NCBI GenBank assembly: GCA_964545715.1
Contig: CAZJHX010000158.1
Span: 1-24,610 of the forward strand
DNA: 24,610 nucleotides
Direction: 5' to 3'
Source of the DNA: CAZJHX01 sp964545715
GTDB lineage: Bacteria > Myxococcota_A > UBA9042 > GCA-2863065
In this document: positions 8,086 to 14,777 of the stretch, in pieces
Layout: the number at the start of each line of letters is the position of its first letter
Numbering within the stretch: the first letter of the stretch is position 1
The notes under the pieces: generated by a model
Database searches by the model: none
What the model was told of the DNA's origin: nothing
Seen by the model: only the letters and a program-made list of their open reading frames with translations
Made by a program: the position numbers and the translations under genes

Positions 8086-9021
8086 TCACACCGTCGTCGT
8101 TGGCTGGGATCCGTTACGGCCCCAAGGTGCATCCTGACCGAAACAAGCCACCAGGTGGTCAACAAACACGCGGACTTTGGCCGACAGGTGTCGCGTGTGC
8201 GGGTAAACGGCGTAGATGGCGGGCGTGGGCTCGGGCTCGCGCCAATCCTCCAGCAGCCGGACCAGGCGGCCCGACCTGAGCGCGTCGGCCGCCAGGATGA
8301 TGGGCAGTCGCGCGGGCCCGATTCCGTTGTGCGCGGCCTCCAACAGCGCGCCGGCGTGGTCGGGGTGAAACGGGCCGCTGACCTCGATGTCTACCTGACC
8401 GGTGGGACCGACGAGGCTCCAGGTGTCGGCGCCCGCTCCGAGATACCGATACAGCGCGCACGCGTGCTGCGTCAGATCTTGTGGCGTGGTCGGGGCGGCG
8501 TGTGTCGCCAGATATGCCGGCGACGCACAGATCACCCGTTGCAGTGGGGCGATTTTTCGCGCGATCAGGTCTGAGTCCGGAAGGTGGGCGATGCGGACCG
8601 AGACGTCGTATCGCTGATCGACGCCGTGCGTGGTGTGGTCCGTCAAGACCAGGTCGACATCGAGCTCGGGATAGGTCGCCAAAAACGGCTTGAGGCAGGG
8701 CACCAGATGGACGCGCCCAAAGGTGGTGGCGGCCCGCACTCGCAGGGTACCTCGTGGGGTCGCCTGCAGCTGTCCGACGACCCGCTGTGCCTCGTCCAGC
8801 TGCTCCAGAATGTGCCTGCAGCGCTCGAAAAAAGTGGCGCCGACGTCGGTGAGGTCGATACGGCGCGTCGTTCTGTTGAGCAGGCGAGCGCCAAGCTGGT
8901 CCTCCAGCGCAGCCACCTGCTTGCTCACGCTGGACTTGGATCGCCGCAGTCGGGTCGCGGCGCCCGTGAAGCTGCGCGTCTCCACGACACTGACAAAAGC
9001 TTGGATGGCGGCCAAATCCAT
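8086..9021 (-). CDS. LysR-family transcriptional regulator
   Basis: A 311-residue LysR-type regulator. Residues 1-60 hold the winged helix-turn-helix (AIQAFVSVVETRSFTGAA…SSVSKQVAALEDQLGARLLNR, then LTDVGATFFERC). From about residue 90 there is a periplasmic-binding-like co-inducer domain, starting GTLRVRAATTFGRVHLVP. The ATG at 9021 is chosen because the LTTR domain starts there; the frame stays open upstream to 9210, but that extension crosses the divergent sigma-factor gene. A GGAAAC stretch about 12 bases upstream is the only weak ribosome-binding candidate and also forms half of a palindrome. The stop (8088-8086) is one base before the selenoprotein 1 ATG, so both are probably on one mRNA. 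The effector is unknown. Confidence 0.92.
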   Translation of the reverse strand: MDLAAIQAFVSVVETRSFTGAATRLRRSKSSVSKQVAALEDQLGARLLNRTTRRIDLTDVGATFFERCRHILEQLDEAQRVVGQLQATPRGTLRVRAATTFGRVHLVPCLKPFLATYPELDVDLVLTDHTTHGVDQRYDVSVRIAHLPDSDLIARKIAPLQRVICASPAYLATHAAPTTPQDLTQHACALYRYLGAGADTWSLVGPTGQVDIEVSGPFHPDHAGALLEAAHNGIGPARLPIILAADALRSGRLVRLLEDWREPEPTPAIYAVYPHTRHLSAKVRVFVDHLVACFGQDAPWGRNGSQPTTTV

Positions 9022-9032
9022 GTTGATAGATA

Positions 9033-9049
9033 GTTTCCGCAGTGGAAAC
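9033..9049. promoter_or_regulatory. 17-bp palindrome, candidate LysR operator
   Basis: GTTTCC (9033-9038) and GGAAAC (9044-9049) are perfect inverted halves around the 5-bp spacer GCAGT. The site lies in the 85-bp gap between the divergent lysR and ECF sigma genes, 11 bases before the lysR ATG. LysR regulators often bind dyads in such gaps, so control of its own gene and possibly of the sigma gene is inferred. Confidence 0.45.
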
Positions 9050-9106
9050 AGTTTGTCCACCACAGCGCTATTGTTTCTCTTCGGGCCGTTCGTAGGATAA
9101 CTGGAG

Positions 9107-9715
9107 ATGACCGCGAGCAAATACGACGCCGACCGGGAGCTGGTTGCGGCGCTTATCGCGCGCGACCCTACGGCTTTTCGCACGCTGACCGCCGACCTGT
9201 ACGGCGGCATGCTGCGTGTGGCGCTGATGTATTGCCGGTCGGATGCGGTCGCTCAGGAGGTCATTCAGGAGACGTGGATGGCCGTGCTAAAGGGCCTGCC
9301 GCGGTTCCAGTTTCGGTCCACGCTCAAGACCTGGATCTTTCGCATCCTGGCCAATCGCGCCCGCACGCGCGCCAAAAAAGAGGGGCGCACCGTGTCGCTG
9401 GATTCCATCCTGGAGGACAGCGGAGACGCGCTGGATCCGTCACGCTTCAACGACAGAGGTGGCTGGCAACAGCCCCCCGCAGACTTCGACCCCGAGCGGT
9501 GCGCAAACGACGCCCAATTCGTTGATGCGCTGCAGGCCGAGCTGGAGAATCTGCCTGCTGCACAACGCGCGGTTGTTATGATGCGGGATGTCGAGGGACT
9601 GAGTACCCAGGAGGTCAGTGACGCCTTGGAGCTAACGCCCGTGCATGTCCGTGTTTTGCTGCACCGCGGCCGCACCCAGCTGCGCGCCCGCCTGGAGCAG
9701 GGGTTTGGCAACTAG
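9107..9715 (+). CDS. ECF-type RNA polymerase sigma factor
   Basis: A 202-residue extracytoplasmic-function sigma factor. Region 2 (about residues 24-91) reads LYGGMLRVALMYCRSDAVA followed by TLKTWIFRILANRARTRAKK, the core-binding and -10-recognition part. An acidic linker follows (about 95-135). Region 4 (about 140-195) has LPAAQRAVVMMRDVEGLSTQEVSDAL and a helix-turn-helix ending LHRGRTQLRARLE, for -35 recognition. Regions 1.1 and 3 are absent, as is normal for ECF factors. AGGA at 9094-9097 lies nine bases before the ATG. The zinc anti-sigma gene starts one base after its stop. The regulon is unknown; no sensor with a membrane helix is attached. Confidence 0.93.
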   Translation: MTASKYDADRELVAALIARDPTAFRTLTADLYGGMLRVALMYCRSDAVAQEVIQETWMAVLKGLPRFQFRSTLKTWIFRILANRARTRAKKEGRTVSLDSILEDSGDALDPSRFNDRGGWQQPPADFDPERCANDAQFVDALQAELENLPAAQRAVVMMRDVEGLSTQEVSDALELTPVHVRVLLHRGRTQLRARLEQGFGN

Positions 9716-9716
9716 C

Positions 9717-9959
9717 ATGCTGACATGTCAACAGATGGCGGGCGTCGTCACGGCCTACCTCGAGCAGCAGCTGCCCTTTGGCAAGCGCATGTGGATCAAG
9801 ATGCATCTGGCGATGTGCCGCCACTGCCGCAAGTACTTCCAGCAGGTGGAGCGCGTGGCCGCCGCAGCCGGTGATGTCGGGAAGGTGGAGCTGCCGGACG
9901 AGGTCGCCGTCAAGCTGGATGCGCTGTTCAAGCGCCTGGACCTGGGCGGCGACGATTAG
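9717..9959 (+). CDS. Zinc-binding (zf-HC2 type) anti-sigma factor
   Basis: An 80-residue soluble protein with the ZAS/zf-HC2 signature: Cys near the start (LTCQQM), then HLAMCRHC, an H-x3-C-x2-C motif that binds zinc. In known members such as RsrA and ChrR the zinc domain holds the sigma factor inactive and some release it on oxidation. There is no membrane helix, so it should act in the cytoplasm. I chose ATG 9717 because it directly follows the sigma-factor stop (9713-9715) and starts the domain; the same frame extends upstream inside the sigma gene without support. Its stop TAG (9957-9959) shares bases with the stop of the convergent acyl-CoA dehydrogenase. Confidence 0.87.
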   Translation: MLTCQQMAGVVTAYLEQQLPFGKRMWIKMHLAMCRHCRKYFQQVERVAAAAGDVGKVELPDEVAVKLDALFKRLDLGGDD

Positions 9960-11182
9960 CGTCGAAGCAGGTCGCGCGCGATTTGACTGACCTGAATCTC
10001 GTCGGTGCCGCCGAAGATCTGCAGCACCTTGGCGTCACGCGCGAGCTGCTCCACGCGGTACTCCGCCATATAGCCGTACCCTCCGTGCAGCTGAATCGCC
10101 TCCAGGCACACGTCCATGGTCGCCTGGCCACAGTACAGCTTGGCGGCTGATGCCTCGGCCAGCGTGGACTTGTGACCGGCCGCCGCCCTGGCGAAGCTGC
10201 GGAACAGCAGGTTCTCCACGTTCTGGCGGGCCACCTCCATCTTGGCCAGCTTCAGCTGAATGAGCTGGTAGTCGCCGATGCGGCGGTCGAACTGGACGCG
10301 GGTTTTGGCGTACTCGGTGCTGAGCTCCAGGCAGCGCTCGATCATGCCCAGCGCCATGGCCGCCACGCCGATGCGCTCCTGGCCGAACGTCTCCTTGGCG
10401 GCGCCGCGCCCTCCGCCGATCTTGTCCAAGTCCTCGCCCATCAGGCGGTCGATGCCGACGCGCACGTCCTCCAGGAACAGCTCGCCTGTGGGGGACGAGT
10501 GCATGCCCATCTTGCGGAAGGCGTCGCCGCGCACCAGTCCGGGGGTCTCGCCGTCCAAAATGAAGGCCACGACCGGGCGCTGCTCGGGGGGCTCGCCGCG
10601 GTTGAGGCGGGCGTAGAAGATGATGGTGTCGGCGTGCGGTCCGTTGGTGATGAAGGTCTTCTGGCCGTTCAGGACAAACTGGTCGCCGTCGATGGTGGCG
10701 GTGGCCTTCATGCTGCCGAAGGCGTCGGAGCCCGAGCCCGGCTCGGTGATCGCCCAGGCGCCGATCTTGTCCAGCGTGAGCAGGTCGGGGACAAAGCGCT
10801 CTTTCTGCGCGATGGAGCCGCGGGAGATGATGGCGCCGGGGGTGAGGCCGACGCTGACGCCCATGGCGGTGACGAAGCCGGGCGCGTATCGGCTCAGCTC
10901 GATGGCCGGGAGCGCGCGCATTGCGGCCATCGAAGCGACCTCTTTGGGGTCTTTCTTCTTCTTTTCGCCGCCGTCCTCGCCGGCCTTCTCGCGCGCCAGG
11001 TTCTTTTTGAACTCGCCCAGCGCAAGCTGCCCCATGCCGAACGTCTTGAACATCTTGCGCATCAGCGGGTAGGGCAGGACCTTCTCGGTGTCCAGGTCAT
11101 CGAGCTGCGGGACGAGCTCCGCCTCACAGAACTTGCGCAGCATGCCGCGGATCATCTTGTGCTGATCGCTCCACTCGAACAT
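9956..11182 (-). CDS. Acyl-CoA dehydrogenase family protein
   Basis: A 408-residue FAD-dependent acyl-CoA dehydrogenase, which makes the alpha,beta double bond in acyl-CoA and passes electrons to ETF. Visible motifs are WAITEPGSGSD (143-153), NGQKTFITNG (172-181), the helical C-terminal domain with RVQFDRRIGDYQ, and QLHGGYGYMAEYRVEQLARD (364-383). At the position of the MCAD catalytic Glu the sequence is IFGGTDE, with Gly391 instead of Glu. Glu269 in FGQERIGV aligns with the alternative catalytic Glu of isovaleryl-CoA-type enzymes. A lysine-rich insert (about residues 60-82) is unusual. AAGGGAG (11189-11195 on the minus strand) lies six bases before the ATG. The substrate is unresolved. Confidence 0.92.
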   Translation of the reverse strand: MFEWSDQHKMIRGMLRKFCEAELVPQLDDLDTEKVLPYPLMRKMFKTFGMGQLALGEFKKNLAREKAGEDGGEKKKKDPKEVASMAAMRALPAIELSRYAPGFVTAMGVSVGLTPGAIISRGSIAQKERFVPDLLTLDKIGAWAITEPGSGSDAFGSMKATATIDGDQFVLNGQKTFITNGPHADTIIFYARLNRGEPPEQRPVVAFILDGETPGLVRGDAFRKMGMHSSPTGELFLEDVRVGIDRLMGEDLDKIGGGRGAAKETFGQERIGVAAMALGMIERCLELSTEYAKTRVQFDRRIGDYQLIQLKLAKMEVARQNVENLLFRSFARAAAGHKSTLAEASAAKLYCGQATMDVCLEAIQLHGGYGYMAEYRVEQLARDAKVLQIFGGTDEIQVSQIARDLLRR

Positions 11183-11279
11183 CTCTCACTCCCTTGTTTG
11201 TGATGCGGGACAGCACCTTAGCACAGCGGATGCAGTAAGATGTCTGGCGGCAATCACGGTGGGAGTGGGAGAGACGACG

Positions 11280-13106
11280 ATGAAGAGAACACTATTGGGT
11301 CTGGCCGTTGCGGCCACGATTATGGCGCCGGGTGCGGCCAGCGCGTGCGGCGGCTTTTTCTGCTCGCTGCAGCAGCCGGTAAACCAGGTCGGCGAGCACA
11401 TTCTGTTTGCGGTGGACGGCACAGACGTCACCGCGCACATCCAGATCGCGTACGCGGGGGAGGCTGAGAAGTTCTCGTGGGTGTTGCCGTTGCCGGCCGT
11501 ACCGGAGCTGGCGGTGGGCAGCGATCTGCTGTTTCAGCGGCTGCGGGCGATGACCGACCCCAAGCTGGAGCTGACGTGGAAGAACGAGGGCGACTGCGAG
11601 TACACCAACTCCTGCCCCTGCCAGTTCGATGACGCCGAGGCCTCCCCGGGGGGGACGGCCAACGGCGGTGGTGGTGTGTCCGTGGTGGCCTCCGGCGAGG
11701 TCGGCCCGTTCGAGTACAAGGTGGTCGAGGGCGAGGGCCCGGCGCTGTTCGCGTGGCTCAACGACAACGGCTACGACCAGCCGCCCGAGGCCGAGGACCT
11801 GGTCGGCTACTACGCCAACCTGGAGTTCAAGTTCGTCACGCTGAAGCTGCAGAAGGGCAAGGACGCGGGCGACCTGCAGCCCATCGTGCTCAAGTACTCG
11901 TCCGAGACCTTTGCGTGCATCCCGCTCAAGCTCACCAGCATCGCGGCGGCCGACCACATGCCCGTGTTCACCTGGGTGCTGGCCGACGCGCGCGCCGTCC
12001 CGCTGAATTTTTTCAACGTGCTGCTCAACCCCAAGAAGTTTGACTGGCTCAACTGCGCGACCGCCGCCGACACCGATGAGTGGTGCAACTGGCAGCCGTA
12101 TCAGCAGCAGTGCCAGGACGCGTATTTGAAGGTGGTCACAGACGCCGCCGACGCCGCCGCCGGGCATGCGTTTGTCACCGAGTTTGCGGGCCCACCGGAC
12201 ATCATGAAGGACCAGATCTACACCGAGGGCCAGTTCGATCTCTCCAAGCTGGAGGGCAAGACCACGCCCGGCGCGTTTTTGCAGGAGATGATGGCGCAGC
12301 AGTTTCCGCGCACGCCGCTGCTCCAGCAGGTGATTCGCGCCGCCATCCCCAAGCCTGCGGAGGCGGACCTGGGCGAGGAGTGCAAAGAGGACAACCAGTT
12401 CTACAACAACAACCAGATCGACGAGTGCATCAAGTACATGCCTGAGGGCTGGACCTTCGACCCCGTGGCGATGGCGGCGGATCTCAAAGAGCGCTTAGTC
12501 GACCCAATGGTGGCGGCGCAGGCGCTCTTCAGCACCCACCACTACATGACGCGCATGTTCACAACGATCTCCCCGGACGAGATGACCAAGGACCCGGTCT
12601 TTGGGTTCAACAGCGACCTGCCCGACGTCTCCAACGTCTTCAAGGCCACCGGCTCGGCCACGTGCAAGGCCGGCTCCAAGTGGGAGGCCGAGAAGGTGAC
12701 GATCACTTTTGAGGACGGCGACAGCTACTTCCTGGAGGGCGAGTTCAGCCAGTGCAACGGCTGGGAGGGCGGCGTCGCGGCCGGTGGCGATGACGAGTTT
12801 GCCCCGGGCGAGTCGGCGGCCGACGAGATTCAGGTGCTGTCGGAGTCCGGTGATCCGGAGGCCGTGGCGCCTGCGGACGTGCCCGCCAAGGAGGCCGAGA
12901 TCGAAGCGCGCACCCCGATTCCGGGCAACAGCGACCGCGCGGGCGACCCGGTTGCCCCACCCAAGACGGACACCAAGCCCAAGACGGATGGCGGTGGCGG
13001 CGGCTCCAGCTGTCAGGCCGGCGGCGGCTCCGGCAGTCCGATGGCGGCCGCGCTTCTACTGCTTTGTCTTGCGGGCCTGGTTACTCGGCGGCAGCGGCTG
13101 CAATAG
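11280..13106 (+). CDS. Secreted DUF2330 protein with MYXO-CTERM-like tail
   Basis: A 608-residue exported protein of the DUF2330 family, whose function is unknown. The signal peptide (1-22) ends AASA before CGGFFC (Cys23 and Cys28), the usual DUF2330 start, followed by HILFAVDG and FSWVLPLPAVPELAVGSDLLF. The middle part has many paired cysteines. The last 35 residues run SSCQAGGGSGS, a hydrophobic helix (AAALLLLCLAGLV) and TRRQR; this Cys-Gly/Ser-helix-Arg layout matches MYXO-CTERM sorting tails for surface attachment. ATG 11280 was chosen over an upstream in-frame start because GGAGAG (11268-11273) sits six bases before it and the signal peptide starts there. It overlaps the convergent CitE-like gene by 26 bp. 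Confidence 0.9.
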   Translation: MKRTLLGLAVAATIMAPGAASACGGFFCSLQQPVNQVGEHILFAVDGTDVTAHIQIAYAGEAEKFSWVLPLPAVPELAVGSDLLFQRLRAMTDPKLELTWKNEGDCEYTNSCPCQFDDAEASPGGTANGGGGVSVVASGEVGPFEYKVVEGEGPALFAWLNDNGYDQPPEAEDLVGYYANLEFKFVTLKLQKGKDAGDLQPIVLKYSSETFACIPLKLTSIAAADHMPVFTWVLADARAVPLNFFNVLLNPKKFDWLNCATAADTDEWCNWQPYQQQCQDAYLKVVTDAADAAAGHAFVTEFAGPPDIMKDQIYTEGQFDLSKLEGKTTPGAFLQEMMAQQFPRTPLLQQVIRAAIPKPAEADLGEECKEDNQFYNNNQIDECIKYMPEGWTFDPVAMAADLKERLVDPMVAAQALFSTHHYMTRMFTTISPDEMTKDPVFGFNSDLPDVSNVFKATGSATCKAGSKWEAEKVTITFEDGDSYFLEGEFSQCNGWEGGVAAGGDDEFAPGESAADEIQVLSESGDPEAVAPADVPAKEAEIEARTPIPGNSDRAGDPVAPPKTDTKPKTDGGGGGSSCQAGGGSGSPMAAALLLLCLAGLVTRRQRLQ

Positions 13107-13950
13107 CGTCTGACAGCGCCACGATCCGCTGGGCGTTCTCCACGTGCAGGTTCTCGATCAGGCGCCCGTTCAGCACCACGACCCCTTTCCCCTCAGCCTC
13201 TGCTTGCGCGTGCGCGGCGATGATCGCGCGCGAGGTCTCCACCTCTCTGTCGGTTGGCGCAAACGCCTCGTTGGCCGGCGCCAGCTGCTTGGGGTGGATT
13301 AGGGTCTTGCCGTCGAACCCCAGCTCACGCCCCTGAACACAGCTCTGTGCAAACCCGTCCGCGTCCGACAGGTCCAGGTGCACGCCGTCCAAAATGGCGA
13401 TGTTGGCGGCCCGCGCGGCCAGCAGACAGATGCTCAGTGACGTCAGCATGGGGATGCGCAGGGCCGTGTGCGCCGCGTGCAGGTCCTTGGCCAGGTCCGA
13501 GGTGCCGAGCACCAGGCAGCTCAGGCGCGCTGACGAGTCAGCGATGGACTCCGCCCGCAGAATGCCCCGCGGCGTCTCCATCATGCACATGATCGCCAGG
13601 TCGTCCGGAGCCCCGGCGCCGACCAGAATCGACTCGACCTCACGCACCGCGTCCGCGCTCTCGACCTTGGGGATCAGCACGGCGTGCGCCCCGGACTGTG
13701 CGGCCGCGACGACATCGTGCACGCCCCAGGGCGTGGCCAGCCCGTTGACGCGCACGATCAGCTCGCGCGCCCCATAGCCACCCTCCTTGACGGCGTCCAC
13801 CACCTGCTGGCGTGCCGTCTCCTTGGCGCTGGGCGCCACGGCGTCTTCCAGATCCAGGATCAAGCCATCGGCGGGCAGGGTGCGGCCTTTCTGAAGAGCC
13901 CGCGCGTTTGAGCCGGGCATATACAGGACACTGCGGCGTGGTCGTATCAT
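13081..13950 (-). CDS. CitE/HpcH-like acyl-CoA lyase
   Basis: A 289-residue TIM-barrel enzyme of the HpcH/HpaI aldolase, citrate-lyase-beta-like family. Members cleave or form C-C bonds of malyl-, citramalyl- or citryl-CoA using Mg2+. Visible motifs: RSVLYMPGSN (6-15), LILDLEDAV (30-38), RVNGLATPWGVHD with Arg67, LIPKVES, MMETPRGI with Glu125, GTSDLAKDL with Asp152 (likely Mg2+ ligands), and GKTLIHPKQLAPANEAFAPT. No citrate lyase alpha or gamma subunits are nearby, so a stand-alone CitE-like enzyme is likelier than citrate lyase. The ATG at 13950 starts the first conserved strand. An acyl-CoA dehydrogenase and an acyl-CoA synthetase elsewhere in the window fit a CoA-ester pathway. Confidence 0.88.
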   Translation of the reverse strand: MIRPRRSVLYMPGSNARALQKGRTLPADGLILDLEDAVAPSAKETARQQVVDAVKEGGYGARELIVRVNGLATPWGVHDVVAAAQSGAHAVLIPKVESADAVREVESILVGAGAPDDLAIMCMMETPRGILRAESIADSSARLSCLVLGTSDLAKDLHAAHTALRIPMLTSLSICLLAARAANIAILDGVHLDLSDADGFAQSCVQGRELGFDGKTLIHPKQLAPANEAFAPTDREVETSRAIIAAHAQAEAEGKGVVVLNGRLIENLHVENAQRIVALSDAIAAAAAE

Positions 13951-14040
13951 GCGCGGGACGCTAACCCCGGCCTGAGGCGGGGTCAAGGAGGCGGGTCCGG
14001 CAAGTCCCGGTGTGCCGCGCACCGTGCTTTCGGGTAGCAT

Positions 14041-14235
14041 ATGCGTGTGAGCGACGCGCCGATTAAAGAGCCGTGGATCGACATGACGCCCCGCCAGCGT
14101 CTCGACGCCGCCATGCGTCTTTGGCAGGCGGCGTGGGAGCTGAAGTTGGCCTGGGTGCGGCAACAGCACCCTGATTGGGACGACGCGCAAGTCACTAGAG
14201 CTGTACGCGATGCCTATCTCTTCCGGCCCGGCTGA
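14041..14235 (+). CDS. Small helical protein paired with a nucleotidyltransferase
   Basis: A 64-residue charged, probably all-helical protein: MTPRQRLDAAMRLWQAAWELK followed by a segment ending RQQHPDWDDAQVTRAVRDAY. Small proteins with an R-x-HP(D) segment often sit just before nucleotidyltransferases of the type found here, which suggests a partner or antitoxin; that role is inferred. It overlaps the next gene by 26 bp. There is no clear ribosome-binding site before ATG 14041. A GTG at 14047 lies seven bases after a TAGCAT box, so a leaderless start there is possible. Codon use is less GC-biased than in the neighbours. Confidence 0.7.
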   Translation: MRVSDAPIKEPWIDMTPRQRLDAAMRLWQAAWELKLAWVRQQHPDWDDAQVTRAVRDAYLFRPG

Positions 14236-14776
14236 ACTTTTCACGTTATTCACCGAGCGCCTGGACGGGCTCGGCGTTGACTACATGGTCACGGGCAGTG
14301 TGGCCACGATCCTGTATGGAACGCCGCGCTTGACGCACGACATCGACCTTGTCGTTCGGCTTGGGGCTGCGGATGCCGCCCGTTTTGTGGCGGCCTTTCC
14401 CGAAGAAGACTTCTACTGCGCACCTGCCGACATCGTTCGGATCGAAGCTCTGAGACCTCAGCGCGGCCATTTCAACGTGATCCATCACGAGACTGGCTTC
14501 AAGGCCGATGTCTATCTGTTTGGCAACGATCCGCTCCATCGATGGGCCTTCAAGAACATAAATCGGGTAAGCCTTGGGGATCGCGGGCTGAACGTGGCTC
14601 CCCCCGAATACGTGTTGCTTCGCAAGCTGGAGTATCACCGCGAGGGTGGCTCGCAGAAGCACATCGATGACATTCGGGGCTTGTTGGCGACCACGCCCGT
14701 CGACCGAGATTTCATAGCGCGATGGGTTGCAGCCATCGGGCTCGAGAGCGCCTGGGCTCTCGCAGCCGCTCCGTAG
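14210..14776 (+). CDS. AbiEii/MNT-like nucleotidyltransferase
   Basis: A 188-residue protein of the DNA polymerase beta-like nucleotidyltransferase fold. The active site is GSVATILYGTPRLTHDIDLVV, with Gly29-Ser30, Asp44 and Asp46, and a third acidic residue in FKADVY (Asp100). The C-terminal part VAPPEYVLLRKLEYHREGGSQKHIDDI matches the helical tail of AbiEii/MNT-type enzymes. Such proteins serve as toxins or antitoxins in toxin-antitoxin and phage-defence systems by transferring nucleotides to a target. The full Asp triad suggests activity. The mixed codon use (for example TTT, ATA, CTT) sets this gene apart from its GC-rich neighbours and hints at transfer. Its stop is one base from the convergent lipoprotein stop. 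Confidence 0.82.
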   Translation: MPISSGPAELFTLFTERLDGLGVDYMVTGSVATILYGTPRLTHDIDLVVRLGAADAARFVAAFPEEDFYCAPADIVRIEALRPQRGHFNVIHHETGFKADVYLFGNDPLHRWAFKNINRVSLGDRGLNVAPPEYVLLRKLEYHREGGSQKHIDDIRGLLATTPVDRDFIARWVAAIGLESAWALAAAP

Positions 14777-14777
14777 G

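Noticed and set aside
8022..8165. Longer start of selenoprotein 1 at 8165
   Set aside because: The extension runs into lysR and would bury the lipoprotein signal peptide, which begins at ATG 8084.
9022..9210. Longer start of the LysR gene at 9210
   Set aside because: It adds 63 residues before the conserved helix-turn-helix start and overlaps the divergent sigma gene.
13951..14253. Longer start of the CitE-like gene at 14253
   Set aside because: The extra 101 residues match no part of the family and overlap the small plus-strand gene.
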